55,488 bases of DNA from Clostridium aminobutyricum (GCF_017255415.1 NZ_JAFJZZ010000011.1:1-55488); one strand, 5' to 3'; counted from the stretch's first letter, positions 16,472 through 25,431 are shown. A program made the numbers and translations. Notes: a model not told the origin generated them from the letters alone.

Positions 16472-17020
16472 ATGGCGAACGCAATAGGAATGGTTGAATT
16501 TACAAGTATTGCACGTGGTATTTATGCAGCAGACCAGATGGTAAAGATTTCGGAAGTAGAAATTGTGACAGCCAGCTCCGTATGTCCAGGTAAATACATA
16601 GCGATTGTGCATGGAGATGTTGCATCGGTAGAGGATTCAGTACGTGTCGGAGAAAGAGAAGCCGGAGAGTTTTGGGTAGACTCTATAGTGATCCCAAATG
16701 TCAGTCCGCTTGTGTTCCCGGCCATTACAGGAGCAACGATGCCGGATGAAGTGCAAGCGTTAGGAATAATGGAATCTTTCTCGTTGTCAACAATGGTTAT
16801 TGCCGCGGATGCCATCTTAAAGGCTGCAGAATTACAGCCGCTTGAACTAAGGCTAGGAAACGGATTAGGCGGCAAAGCGTACTTCACCTTTACAGGAGAT
16901 GTAGCTGCCGTTGAAACCGGTGTAGAAGCAGGAAAAGCTATTGCAGAGGAAAAAGGCTTGTTGGTTAATGCGGAAGTCATACCTTCCCCATCTGACTTAC
17001 TGGTGGCATCTTTGTTCTAG
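16472..17020 (+). CDS. PduT-like tandem-BMC shell protein with pore cysteine (locus A)
   Basis: 182 aa, two BMC domains in tandem (1-90 and 93-182) that form a pseudohexameric trimer. Cys38 in SSVCPGKY is at the same number as the cysteine that holds a [4Fe-4S] cluster on the pore axis of Citrobacter PduT. An Fe-S cluster spanning the shell would let electrons cross it. It starts one base after the PduS stop, with AAGGAGGG, so the two proteins are made together. The locus B copy (33061) also has Cys38. Confidence 0.93.
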   Translation: MANAIGMVEFTSIARGIYAADQMVKISEVEIVTASSVCPGKYIAIVHGDVASVEDSVRVGEREAGEFWVDSIVIPNVSPLVFPAITGATMPDEVQALGIMESFSLSTMVIAADAILKAAELQPLELRLGNGLGGKAYFTFTGDVAAVETGVEAGKAIAEEKGLLVNAEVIPSPSDLLVASLF

Positions 17021-17227
17021 CACTGGATCACCCCATTTGTAAAGCAAATGGATGGCGAACTTATTTAAGAGATTTTCAAATCGATGATTTGTAAATTTAA
17101 TATGAAGGAAATATCGCTTGCGATATTTACGGAATATCAAAAAAATCTACAACTGAAAGGCGACCGAATGGGAGCTAAAAGTTGCCAAAGACGATTTTTT
17201 TATTATTAAATGAAAGGGTGTGAAGCC
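17021..17227 (+). repeat. Intercistronic spacer with stacked hairpins
   Basis: 207 bases without a gene. Hairpin 1 is CCATTTG-TAAAG-CAAATGG (17033-17051). It is followed at once by GATGGCGAACTTAT (17051-17064), 13 of 14 bases identical to the box after a hairpin in the rpoB-rpoC gap (47881-47894). Hairpin 2 is CAAAT-CGATG-ATTTG (17077-17091). Hairpin 3 is AAATATCGC-TT-GCGATATTT (17109-17128), a perfect 9-bp stem. The matching gap in locus B (33610-33682) is only 73 bases and lacks all three, so this looks like an inserted repeat element. It may stabilise or process the transcript. Confidence 0.6.
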
Positions 17228-17908
17228 ATGAAAAAATTAATTTGTGCAAAAGAGGTTGAGGCCTTAATGAAGCAAGGAGAGAAGATCTTCTATATCGATG
17301 AAGATACAATCTTAACTCCATCAGCCAAAGATGCAGCAAAAGCGAATGGTATCGAGTTTTCAACAGAGCCGCCTGTTTGTAAAGAACCGGCAGTTTGTGA
17401 AACGAAAGCTTGTGAGCCTGCAGCTGCTTGTGAGGCTGCAAAGTCTTGTGAAGCTACTAGCCTTGACAGTGATATGATTTATTCAGTACTCAAAGCTATG
17501 GCAGATAAAGGATTGCTGAAAGGCATCCTAGATGGTTTTTCCAACCAGACAGACAAACCATATTTTGCTGAACGCGATAAGTGTGGATTAAAAATTGTTC
17601 GCGGAAATTCAGTAAGTTATGAAGCACTTGATACAGGAAATCCTTCGGATAAGGTATTTTATCAGGAGATTATCAATGCGGAAGATGGTTGCTCCATGAA
17701 TGCCGGATTTATTACCATTGAGACTTGTAACTTTGAATGGGAATGCGCTTGTGAAGAACTTTATCATGTAGTAGAAGGCACATTAACGGTAACTGTAGAT
17801 GGAAAAGTATATACAGCAAATCCTGGCGATTCCGTATTCTTCCCTAAGGGAGCTAAAGTAGCCTTTGGCTCACCTAATAAGATGAAAGCATTCTATGCTA
17901 CTTATTAG
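17228..17908 (+). CDS. EutQ-like cupin protein with Cys-rich linker (locus A)
   Basis: 226 aa. A small N-terminal domain (residues 1-45) is followed by a linker with six cysteines spaced mostly every five or six residues (VCKEPAVCETKACEP...), a helical part (about 80-110), and a C-terminal cupin with EELYHVVEGTLTVTVDG and NPGDSVFFPKGAKV. EutQ has been reported to act as an acetate kinase, which would finish the aldehyde to acid route and give ATP. The linker cysteines could bind metal or an Fe-S cluster. The locus B copy (33683) has only one Cys in that linker. Confidence 0.85.
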   Translation: MKKLICAKEVEALMKQGEKIFYIDEDTILTPSAKDAAKANGIEFSTEPPVCKEPAVCETKACEPAAACEAAKSCEATSLDSDMIYSVLKAMADKGLLKGILDGFSNQTDKPYFAERDKCGLKIVRGNSVSYEALDTGNPSDKVFYQEIINAEDGCSMNAGFITIETCNFEWECACEELYHVVEGTLTVTVDGKVYTANPGDSVFFPKGAKVAFGSPNKMKAFYATY

Positions 17909-17939
17909 AATGTTTAACCAAGGTGGAGGAGGAATGTAG

Positions 17940-18650
17940 ATGCAGGCACTTGGGTTAATTGAAACGAGAGGACTCGTTGCAGCTATTGAGAGTGCAGATG
18001 CCATGCTCAAGGCAGCAGATGTAACCCTTTTGGAAAAAACATATACGGGTGGTGGATTGGTGACCGTTGTGGTAACCGGAGATGTAGGAGCAGTAAAAGC
18101 TGCTGTGGATGCCGGTTCTGCGGCTGTACGACATTTGAATGGCGGTTCTCTGGTTTCAGAGCATGTAATCCCACGTCCACATGAGGAGTTAAGCGGTACA
18201 ATCGTATCCTCAACGCCGCCTGAAAATAAAAAGTCTTCAATAGAGATTGAGACTGAAGTGGAAGAAGAAACCCAGTCAGAAGAAATTGCCCTATCTGAAG
18301 AAGTTACCCTATCTGAAATAGAAGAATCTGCGACAGAATCTGAACAAGAGGAAGTAAAGGAAGGGATGATTTCAGAAACAGAAACTTCAGAGGAAGAGAA
18401 AGAAGAGGAGCAAGAAGCAACGTTTCCGTTGGAAACGGACTTAAGTGACATACACAAAGATGTTATTGATCAGTTAGCTTCCCAATCCAGCATGGAAGAA
18501 CTTCTGGCAGCTTTGGGCAAGCTGAAAGTAACCAAGCTTAGAAATCTCGCTCGTGAATATAAAGACTTTGGCATTGCTGGAAGATTAATTTCTAAGGCAG
18601 ATAAGAGTTTATTGTTGATGGAATTCAAAGCGTATTATGAGCATCACTAA
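17940..18650 (+). CDS. BMC-H shell protein with acidic linker and SAP-like C-terminal domain (locus A)
   Basis: 236 aa. Residues 1-85 are a BMC-H domain. Residues about 95-170 are a highly acidic Glu/Ser-rich linker, partly built by duplication (CCCTATCTGAA occurs at 18289 and 18307). Residues about 180-236 ([26 protein letters not shown]...) resemble a SAP or Rho N-terminal type helix bundle, which in other proteins binds DNA or RNA. EutK and PduK are comparable shell proteins with extra C-terminal domains. The tail may recruit a partner or nucleic acid to the shell; this is inference. The locus B copy (34368) has the same architecture. Confidence 0.88.
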   Translation: MQALGLIETRGLVAAIESADAMLKAADVTLLEKTYTGGGLVTVVVTGDVGAVKAAVDAGSAAVRHLNGGSLVSEHVIPRPHEELSGTIVSSTPPENKKSSIEIETEVEEETQSEEIALSEEVTLSEIEESATESEQEEVKEGMISETETSEEEKEEEQEATFPLETDLSDIHKDVIDQLASQSSMEELLAALGKLKVTKLRNLAREYKDFGIAGRLISKADKSLLLMEFKAYYEHH

Positions 18651-18715
18651 TGAAAAATGACGAACTAATTAGATAGAAAAAGGATTCAGGAGAAAGAGAA
18701 AGGAGGAATCACAAG

Positions 18716-20338
18716 ATGGAAAATTTTGATTATGATTTACGTTCCATACAAGAAGTAAGAGATCTTGCACGACTTGGAAAGATTGCGACAGATAAAATTG
18801 CTACGTACACAGAAGAGCAAATCGATAAAATTCTGCGCAATATGGTAAGAGTCGCACAAGAAAATGCGGTTTGTTTGGCACAGATGGCTGTAGAAGAAAC
18901 AGGCTTTGGTAAGGTGGAAGATAAGACCTACAAAAACCATATGGCTTCCGTTATCTTATACGATGCCATCAAAGACATGAAAACGATCGGTGTGATTCGA
19001 GAAGATGTAGCTCAGAGAGTGATTGAAATTGCAGAACCGGTTGGACTAGTGATGGGAATTGTCCCTTCCACCAATCCAACATCAACTGCGATATTCAAGG
19101 CAATGATTGCAATAAAATCAAGAAATGCAATCGTATTCTCCCCACATCCTTCCGCAGCAAAATGCACACAGAAGGCAACACAGCTTATGTATGAAGCAGC
19201 AGTAGCGGCAGGTGCACCGGAAAATATCATCGGATGCATCACCATGCCTACAGTTGGAGCAACAAATGAGTTGATGAAGAGCAAAGAAGTAGCTATAATT
19301 ATAGCTACAGGCGGCCCGGGAATGGTAAAGGCAGCGTACAGTGCAGGAAAGCCGGCACTAGGCGTAGGAGCAGGAAACTCTCCGGCTTATATCGAAAAGA
19401 CTGCCAATGTACCCCAGGCTATTAAGAATATCTTAGCTAGTAAGACTTTTGACAACGGTACAATCTGTGCATCCGAACAGTCCATAATCTGTGAAGAATG
19501 CAACAGAGATGAAGTAATTGCAGAGCTGAAGAAGCAGGGCGGCTACTTTATGACAGCTGACGAAACAGCAAAGGTTTGCAACCTATTATTTAAAAATGGT
19601 CACAACATGAATGCCAAGTTTGTCGGAAGAGCAGCAACAGTAATTGCTCAAGCAGCAGGCTTCTGTGTTCCGGAAGGAACAAAAGTACTAGTAGGTGAAC
19701 AGGGCGGAGTAGGTGACGGATATCCGTTATCCTTCGAAAAGTTAACCACAGTACTAGCCTTCTATACCGCAAAAGATTGGCATGAAGCATGCGATCTAAG
19801 CATTAAATTATTACAGAACGGTATTGGACACACGATGAGCTTGCATACAGAAGACCGAGATATGGTGATGAAGTTTGCGGCAAAGCCGGCATCCCGTATC
19901 CTTGTAAACACAGGCAGTGCTCAAGGTGGTGTAGGAGCAAGTACAGGCTTGATGCCTTCCTTCACATTAGGCTGCGGAACATGGGGCGGAAGCTCTGTAT
20001 CCGAAAATGTGACACCAATGCACCTTGTAAATATCAAGAGAGTTGCTTATGGATTAAAGGACTGCAGTACATTAGCATCTGCTGATCCAACATTCAACTA
20101 CAATCTTTCCGGTGGCTGCAGTGCCCAGCCAGCAGCTGCATATACGGCAGCACCCCAGACAGGCGGCGGATGCTGCACAGGACCTGGCGCATTCAGCCCG
20201 GCTCAATATGCTGCAATGGGTGCGGTATTGAACAGCGGTGGATGCTGCACAACCCCAGAAAAGGAAGAAGGAATCAATCAGGCGGATCTAATGGATCTAG
20301 TGAACCAGATTGTAGCTGCTATGAAGGGGGCTAACTAA
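18716..20338 (+). CDS. CoA-acylating aldehyde dehydrogenase with encapsulation tail (locus A)
   Basis: 540 aa, EutE/PduP/CutF type. It oxidises acetaldehyde with NAD and CoA to acetyl-CoA. Catalytic Cys251 lies in FDNGTICASEQS; the cofactor region is PVGLVMGIVPSTNPTSTAIFKA. The enzyme body ends near residue 465. A Gly/Ala/Cys-rich linker of about 50 residues containing two GGCC-type motifs follows, then the amphipathic C-terminal helix NQADLMDLVNQIVAAMKGAN, a typical lumen-targeting peptide. The locus B enzyme (35048) has nearly the same body and tag but a linker about 44 residues shorter. Strong AGGAGG upstream. Confidence 0.95.
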   Translation: MENFDYDLRSIQEVRDLARLGKIATDKIATYTEEQIDKILRNMVRVAQENAVCLAQMAVEETGFGKVEDKTYKNHMASVILYDAIKDMKTIGVIREDVAQRVIEIAEPVGLVMGIVPSTNPTSTAIFKAMIAIKSRNAIVFSPHPSAAKCTQKATQLMYEAAVAAGAPENIIGCITMPTVGATNELMKSKEVAIIIATGGPGMVKAAYSAGKPALGVGAGNSPAYIEKTANVPQAIKNILASKTFDNGTICASEQSIICEECNRDEVIAELKKQGGYFMTADETAKVCNLLFKNGHNMNAKFVGRAATVIAQAAGFCVPEGTKVLVGEQGGVGDGYPLSFEKLTTVLAFYTAKDWHEACDLSIKLLQNGIGHTMSLHTEDRDMVMKFAAKPASRILVNTGSAQGGVGASTGLMPSFTLGCGTWGGSSVSENVTPMHLVNIKRVAYGLKDCSTLASADPTFNYNLSGGCSAQPAAAYTAAPQTGGGCCTGPGAFSPAQYAAMGAVLNSGGCCTTPEKEEGINQADLMDLVNQIVAAMKGAN

Positions 20339-20982
20339 TGGACAATTGTGAGGCGCTCTTAAAGCTTTTACTAGAAGCTGTCCAGTCCGCTGCACCAGCA
20401 GAGAAACATGAGTCCAATGAAATACCGGTAGGAATTTCAAACCGGCATGTACATCTTTCTCAGGCTGATTTAGATACATTATTTGGAGAAGGCTATCAGA
20501 TGACAAAGATTAAAGATTTGTCACAGCCGGGACAGTATGCGTGTAAAGAAACAGTAACGATCTGCGGACCAAAAGGCGCGATTGAAAAGGTTCGAATTTT
20601 AGGACCTGTCAGAAGCAAAACGCAAGTTGAAGTGCTGACAGGAGATTGCATCAAGATGGGAACGAAAGCCGTGGCAAAGTTATCCGGCGATTTAGTCGGA
20701 ACGCCTGGCATTACGATCATCGGTCCAAGAGGATCCGTACAAACAAAAGAGGGTTTGATTGTAGCACAAAGACACATTCACATGACACCGCAAGATGCAC
20801 AGCACTTCGGCGTACATGACGGACAGATTGTCTGCATACAGTTTGAAGGCCCGCGCGGAGGTGTTTACAGCAACGTTGCGATAAGAGCAAACGATGCTTC
20901 CGCCCTAGAGTGTCATATCGACACCGAAGAAGGAAATGCAATGAGCATTAATTCCACGTCAAAAATAACAATTATAAAATAA
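20338..20982 (+). CDS. pduL: PduL-type phosphotransacylase (locus A)
   Basis: 214 aa. It converts acetyl-CoA and phosphate to acetyl phosphate and frees CoA inside the shell. The two conserved His-containing motifs that bind zinc are VGISNRHVHLS and AQRHIHMTP. The N terminus (MDNCEALLKLLLEAVQSA) is an amphipathic encapsulation helix. The start overlaps the preceding stop (TAATG), so it is coupled to the aldehyde dehydrogenase. From 20512 to 20735 the DNA differs from the locus B copy by a single base, much less than the rest of the gene. Confidence 0.95.
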   Translation: MDNCEALLKLLLEAVQSAAPAEKHESNEIPVGISNRHVHLSQADLDTLFGEGYQMTKIKDLSQPGQYACKETVTICGPKGAIEKVRILGPVRSKTQVEVLTGDCIKMGTKAVAKLSGDLVGTPGITIIGPRGSVQTKEGLIVAQRHIHMTPQDAQHFGVHDGQIVCIQFEGPRGGVYSNVAIRANDASALECHIDTEEGNAMSINSTSKITIIK

Positions 20983-21005
20983 AAAATATTTAGGAGGATT
21001 TAAAA

Positions 21006-21305
21006 ATGAAATACGATGCATTAGGAATGATTGAAACAAAGGGTTTAGTTGGATCTATCGAAGCAGCAGATGCTATGGTAAAGGCTGCAAACGTATACCT
21101 AATCGGTAAAGAACACGTTGGTGGCGGACTGGTAACAGTAATGGTAAGAGGAGACGTAGGAGCTGTAAAGGCTGCTACAGATGCTGGTGCTGCTGCTGCA
21201 CAGCGTGTTGGAGAATTAATTTCCGTACACGTAATTCCAAGACCACATGCTGAAGTAGAAGCCATTCTACCTGCTTCAAAGGAAGCAAAGGCTGACGTAA
21301 AATAA
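21006..21305 (+). CDS. BMC-H main shell protein, PduA/PduJ/EutM-like (locus A)
   Basis: 99 aa, a canonical BMC-H protein ([28 protein letters not shown]; pore loop [24 protein letters not shown]). As the last gene with a strong AGGAGG site it is probably the most abundant facet protein. It differs from the locus B protein at 37210 at only two positions (Ile/Val in YLIGKEH and Ala/Ser in VEAILP), so mixed shells are expected if both loci are expressed. Confidence 0.95.
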   Translation: MKYDALGMIETKGLVGSIEAADAMVKAANVYLIGKEHVGGGLVTVMVRGDVGAVKAATDAGAAAAQRVGELISVHVIPRPHAEVEAILPASKEAKADVK

Positions 21306-21393
21306 CTTACTGCTCACTTACAAGAACATGAAGAAATCTGTTGAGTTCTGAATGTTCTCCTTATACCAAACTTTAACATAATAACTACTCCTC

Positions 21394-21425
21394 AATAGGG
21401 CTGTCTCGAAAGAGACAGCCCTATT
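21394..21425 (+). terminator. Terminator of locus A
   Basis: A perfect 14-bp stem AATAGGGCTGTCTC / GAGACAGCCCTATT with loop GAAA. The tail is weakly T-rich, but the stem is strong and nearly symmetric, so it could also serve the two-component genes transcribed toward it. An inverted repeat AGAACAT/ATGTTCT (21323-21358) precedes it. The locus B terminator (37597-37627) has the same stem with the loop in the opposite orientation (TTTC). Confidence 0.85.
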
Positions 21426-21553
21426 ACTTTATGTTATAAATCAATATATTGACTCGAAAATTTGATATAAAATGTGATTATAAATTTAATTTTTGGAAGA
21501 TAAAGAAAGCATGGAAATTGAAAAATCTGAGCTTTTAAGGGCCATAAGCTACC

Positions 21554-22297
21554 TTATAACTTATTAGATTGATATTGTTGGCGATATTGACTCGGGGTGA
21601 GTCCTTCATGTTTGAAAAAAACTTTAGTAAAATAGGCAGAATCAGAGAACTTCAAGTCCATAGCTATACGAAATATCGGTATATTAGTATCCAAAAGCAG
21701 ATTCTTAGCACGATTAATTTTTAGCGTCTGAATATACTGAGTAAAAGTATGACCTGTTTTACTTTTGAAATATCGGCTAAAATATTTTTCACTTAAATGG
21801 ACTTGTTTCGCTATATCAGACAACGTTAAATCATTTAGATAATTTAATTCAATAATATTGAGACATTGATTAATGACTTCCTGACTGAAAGGAGTTTCAA
21901 TGGAGTTGGTAGAGGGAATCTTTTCAGCAGAAGAAATAATAGACTGAATACAGCTACATATTACAGTTGGAGAAACAGGCTTTAATAAAAAATCATAAAC
22001 GTTATATTTAATGGCTTCTTGGGCATAGACAAACTCGCTATGCGCAGTAATAATAATGGTTTTTATGGTTGGATGAAATTTAATAATTTGCTTATGTGCT
22101 TCAATCCCATTTTTTACAGGCATACGAATATCAATGAGAAGAATATCCGGCATGTAGGTGCGGGCAAGGCTAACTGCCTCCTCACCATTTTTAGCAGAAT
22201 TAATGATGTTAATATTGGAGAAATTACACTCAATGATTTTTTTTAGAGCTATTCTTTCTAATTCCTCATCTTCAGCAATTAAAAGTTTATACATCAT
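21554..22297 (-). CDS. Response regulator with AraC-type DNA-binding domain (YesN-like)
   Basis: 247 aa. Receiver domain (residues 1-120): acidic pair in AEDEE, phospho-acceptor Asp56 in LLIDIRMP, and Lys in FLLKPV. Two helix-turn-helix motifs of the AraC family occupy about residues 150-245 (LTLSDIAKQVHLSEKYFSRYFKSKTG and IPIFRIAMDLKFSDSAYFTKVFFKHEG). The start is taken at 22297, where AAGGA lies eight bases upstream; an earlier ATG at 22306 has no site. It lies 23 bases after its partner kinase. It probably activates locus B from the divergent intergenic region. Confidence 0.92.
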   Translation of the reverse strand: MMYKLLIAEDEELERIALKKIIECNFSNINIINSAKNGEEAVSLARTYMPDILLIDIRMPVKNGIEAHKQIIKFHPTIKTIIITAHSEFVYAQEAIKYNVYDFLLKPVSPTVICSCIQSIISSAEKIPSTNSIETPFSQEVINQCLNIIELNYLNDLTLSDIAKQVHLSEKYFSRYFKSKTGHTFTQYIQTLKINRAKNLLLDTNIPIFRIAMDLKFSDSAYFTKVFFKHEGLTPSQYRQQYQSNKL

Positions 22298-22320
22298 GAA
22301 TACCATCCTTTTTATTCAAT

Positions 22321-23532
22321 TTACTTTATACAGGGGAGCTTAATCGTAACACAATTGGATACCAAAGGTTCACTTTCAATGGTGATCCCATATTCGGACC
22401 CAAATTTATGTTGAATTCTCGCGTGTGTATTTAATAGGCCTAGACCTAATGTATTATCATTTTTATCGCCATTGCTATTAAATAGTTTTAGTATATGGCT
22501 TGGAAATCCAATACCATTATCTATTATGGAAAAATAAATATTGGCGTCTTTTGATTTTTTCTTGCCTTTAATGGTAATTTCCCCACCTTCTTTTAATAAC
22601 TCCACTCCGTGGACAATAGCGTTTTCCACAATTGGTTGAAGGATCATAGATGGGATCTTATATTCGAGAATGTGAGGATCAATATCAATAGAGAAAGAAA
22701 TACGATCACCAAATCGGGTTTTCTGAATGGCGATATAATGCAGCAGATTATCGAGCTCAAAATTGACAGATGGCATTTCCTCCACATTTTTAATGGTATA
22801 TTTCAGATAATCGGATAATTCATATATTAATTGTTCTGCTTTCGGAGCCTCTTCCAACAAGGCCATTCTGGCAATCGAATTAAGAGCATTAAATAAAAAG
22901 TGTGGGTTCATTTGAGCTTTCATGCGCTTGAGTTCCTGCTCTTTAATTAACTGAAGCAATTTAAAGTTTTCATTGGTTTCCTGTGCTAACGATTCTTGCG
23001 TTAGTTTTTTAATACTTATTTCTGCCAGGTAGGATGCCATAAAGCTGTAAAACTTCATACATCTTTGCAAATATTCTTCGGAAACTACTTCCAACTTAGC
23101 AATCGTTGCATTCAATTCTTCCTTGGAAATATTAAACTGCTCCGACAGCTTGTCCACATCAATTTTGCTTCTTTCTTCTTCTGACGTGAGGACTTGCCCT
23201 CCTAGTACACTTCCCAGATATTGCCCTTCAACAATGATGGGAGCAGCACAGTCTCGAAGGCCGCAGTGACATATATAACTTTGAGGGACCCCTAGTTTAA
23301 TAGCACGAAGGCTGGCCACTCGGTCACACTCTATACAGTTTTCATACCCCTTTTCCGAACTGCGGACCAGATGACAAAAATCTGTAAAATTATTCCAATG
23401 TCCAATAGGAACGCCTTCTGTATTTACTGTAATTACTGAAAATTGCAGTAAATTAGACAATTCGTCTTGGACAGCCATAAATTCATCTTTGTCAAGAATA
23501 TCTTCCAAAGATTTACCGATGAAATCTTGCAT
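22321..23532 (-). CDS. PocR-domain sensor histidine kinase (LytS/YesM type)
   Basis: 403 aa, no membrane segment, so a cytoplasmic sensor. Residues 1-165 match a PocR sensory domain, with its Cys set (Cys53, Cys66, Cys69, Cys88, Cys90, Cys95). PocR controls the B12-dependent propanediol genes of Salmonella and responds to propanediol. A coiled coil leads to the phospho-acceptor His211 in QMNPHFLFNALNSI; ATP-binding motifs are NAIVHGVE, DNGIGFPS and GLGLLNT. This is consistent with sensing the diol substrate of the adjacent locus B, which lies divergently. The substrate link is inference from domain and position. Confidence 0.9.
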   Translation of the reverse strand: MQDFIGKSLEDILDKDEFMAVQDELSNLLQFSVITVNTEGVPIGHWNNFTDFCHLVRSSEKGYENCIECDRVASLRAIKLGVPQSYICHCGLRDCAAPIIVEGQYLGSVLGGQVLTSEEERSKIDVDKLSEQFNISKEELNATIAKLEVVSEEYLQRCMKFYSFMASYLAEISIKKLTQESLAQETNENFKLLQLIKEQELKRMKAQMNPHFLFNALNSIARMALLEEAPKAEQLIYELSDYLKYTIKNVEEMPSVNFELDNLLHYIAIQKTRFGDRISFSIDIDPHILEYKIPSMILQPIVENAIVHGVELLKEGGEITIKGKKKSKDANIYFSIIDNGIGFPSHILKLFNSNGDKNDNTLGLGLLNTHARIQHKFGSEYGITIESEPLVSNCVTIKLPCIK

Positions 23533-23836
23533 ACGAATACCTCCTATACCGATCGTGTATAGTTACATAACGATTAAATATTGCTATATTGCTATCATAT
23601 AACAAGTGAACAGGCATTTACAATTGTAAATTTTCTATTTGCAACCCTTTGAAATACCTTGAAAATAAGGAATAGTCAGACTTTTGGAAAAATTTGAGGT
23701 GGAAAAAGTACTATTTCCTGAGTGGTATTATTTCTATTTTTGGTGGATTATATGAAATAATCTTTTTTTATATAAGAGTAAACTAAGCCTAAACTTTAGA
23801 TAATCTAAAATTAGAAATTTAAGTGGAGGTAAAAGT
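23533..23836. promoter_or_regulatory. Divergent control region between the two-component genes and locus B
   Basis: 304 bases without a gene. It contains a tandem ATTGCTAT repeat (23580-23595), a perfect 16-bp palindrome ATTTACAATTGTAAAT (23616-23631), and an 11-bp direct repeat CCTTTGAAATA/CCTTGAAAATA (23646-23667; 9 of 11 matching), the spacing expected for two AraC-type half-sites on one face of the helix. A weak TTGGAA-N19-TACTAT (23684-23714) could be the locus B promoter, but I cannot assign it firmly. Confidence 0.5.
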
Positions 23837-24625
23837 ATGGAAGGAGATCTTTTAAAAAAGATTATGGAAGCTGTTGAAGCAAATGACAGCGGTACGAATA
23901 GGACCGCTAGCAGTAGTGGGACTGCGGCTTCGAAAGGGTGTGGGCTAACCGAGTTTGTAGGGGCAGCCATTGGTGACACAGTTGGACTGGTTATTGCAAA
24001 TCTAGATGCAACCTTGCGCGACAAGATTAAGTTAGACCCGAAGTATCGATCCATTGGGATTGTAAGTTCAAGAACCGGCGGTGCTCCCCATGTTATGTCT
24101 GCGGATACTGCTGTAAAAGCTACGAATTCCATTATCGCTTCAGTAGAATTTGCAAGAGATACAAAAGGCGGAGCCGGACATGGCAGTACGATCATCTTTG
24201 CTTCGGAAGACGTTTCGGACTCAAGGAGAGCAGTTGAAATCATGCTTGGGGAGTTGGATGAAAATTTTGGAAATGTATATGGCTGTGATGCTGGACATAT
24301 TGAGTTGCACTATACGGCGAGAGCAAGCTTTGCATTGGAAAAAGCTTTTTCGGCGCCAGTTGGAAAAGCCTTTGGCATCACTGTAGGAGCACCTCCGGCA
24401 GTAGGGATGCTGATGGCCGATATAGCACTTAAGACTGCAAATGTTGATATCGTAACGTATGCAAGTCCTTCTCAAGGCACGTGCTTCTCTAGCGAAATTA
24501 TCATCACGTTCACTGGTGATGCCGGCGCCGTAAGACAAGCGGTCTTAGAAGCGAGAGAAGTCGGTTTAAGCGTGTTAAGAGGTATGGGACAAAATCCGGT
24601 ATCTGTTACTTCTCCTGCGTGGTAA
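23837..24625 (+). CDS. pduB: PduB-like tandem-BMC shell protein
   Basis: 262 aa. The body closely follows PduB: SLTEFVG-like opening (GLTEFVGAAIGDTVGLVIAN), YRSIGI, GGAPHVMSADTAVKATN, TKGGAGHGS, GHIELHYTARASFALEKAF. PduB trimers have a gated central pore and stack in two layers. The first 16 residues (MEGDLLKKIMEAVEAN) form the amphipathic N-terminal helix that in Salmonella PduB links shell and enzyme core. GGAGG precedes the start. Locus A has no counterpart, so this shell type is part of the diol-specific front module. Confidence 0.95.
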   Translation: MEGDLLKKIMEAVEANDSGTNRTASSSGTAASKGCGLTEFVGAAIGDTVGLVIANLDATLRDKIKLDPKYRSIGIVSSRTGGAPHVMSADTAVKATNSIIASVEFARDTKGGAGHGSTIIFASEDVSDSRRAVEIMLGELDENFGNVYGCDAGHIELHYTARASFALEKAFSAPVGKAFGITVGAPPAVGMLMADIALKTANVDIVTYASPSQGTCFSSEIIITFTGDAGAVRQAVLEAREVGLSVLRGMGQNPVSVTSPAW

Positions 24626-24640
24626 GGGAGGGACTTCGAG

Positions 24641-25417
24641 ATGAAAAAAGATTCCTTAGGGGCTCAGTGTTTAGCGGAATGGTTTGGTACCTTTTTCTTT
24701 TTGGCGATAGGGATTGGCTCTGTAGCAGTTTTAGTTCTTGGATTAAGTGATATCAATTATCCATGGATGGCTGCCTGTTGGGGCGTAGCCATTACGTTAG
24801 CAATTTACATAGTAGCCGGCATAAGCGGAGCACATTTGAATCCGGCTGTTACGATAGCATTGGCAGTATTTGGTGGATTTGATAAGAAAAAAGTTCTGCC
24901 GTATGTTGCAGCACAGATTATTGGCGGCATAACGGCAGCGGCATTGGTATATTTCTTATTTAGAGCAAACATAGTATCGTTCGAAAGTGCGAATGGAATC
25001 ATTAGAGGCACAACGGAAGGATTGGGCGGCGGGGGCATATTTGTTACTCAGGCAGGCCCATCGGTAAGTATGCTTACAGCGTTTATTAACGAAATGTTTT
25101 TAACCTTTGTATTAGTATTAGTAATATTTGCGACTACGGATTCCAATAACAGTGCAGCTCCTACGGGTGGCATTCCGGCTATTATGATCGGTGCAAGTGT
25201 TACTTTCGGCGGTATCGCATTAGGCCCTCTAACAGGTTTTGCTATGAACCCTGCAAGAGATTTTGGTCCAAGATTATTCCTTTTAATGAGCGGATGGGGA
25301 GATCAGGCTTTAGGCACAGATTATTATGGGTTAATTGTACCGATCTTCGCCACTATAGCTGGCGGTCTAATAGCAGGTGCTCTATATAAGAACGTTATCG
25401 GAAAACGTTTTATCTAA
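24641..25417 (+). CDS. pduF: Aquaglyceroporin, PduF-like diol facilitator
   Basis: 258 aa with six membrane helices and two half-helices bearing the NPA motifs (HLNPAVT and MNPARDFGPR). Asp directly after the second NPA-Arg is typical of glycerol-type rather than water-only channels. It should let 1,2-propanediol or glycerol enter the cell. It lies 15 bases after pduB and 14 before the dehydratase gene, all in one operon. It has no locus A counterpart; there the first gene is an active-type transporter instead. Confidence 0.92.
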   Translation: MKKDSLGAQCLAEWFGTFFFLAIGIGSVAVLVLGLSDINYPWMAACWGVAITLAIYIVAGISGAHLNPAVTIALAVFGGFDKKKVLPYVAAQIIGGITAAALVYFLFRANIVSFESANGIIRGTTEGLGGGGIFVTQAGPSVSMLTAFINEMFLTFVLVLVIFATTDSNNSAAPTGGIPAIMIGASVTFGGIALGPLTGFAMNPARDFGPRLFLLMSGWGDQALGTDYYGLIVPIFATIAGGLIAGALYKNVIGKRFI

Positions 25418-25431
25418 TTTGGAGGTAAATT

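Larger units (their letters stand above)
12221..21425 (+). repeat. Duplicated BMC core, copy A
   Basis: Thirteen genes plus terminator, in the same order and with the same start/stop overlaps as 28798-37627. The offset is 16.58 kb at the start and 16.20 kb at the end; the change is due mostly to the longer linkers and the extra hairpin element at 17021-17227 in this copy. Confidence 0.9.

Noticed and set aside
18289-18317. Short direct repeat as a CRISPR or mobile signal
   Set aside because: It is an 18-bp in-frame duplication inside the acidic linker coding region.
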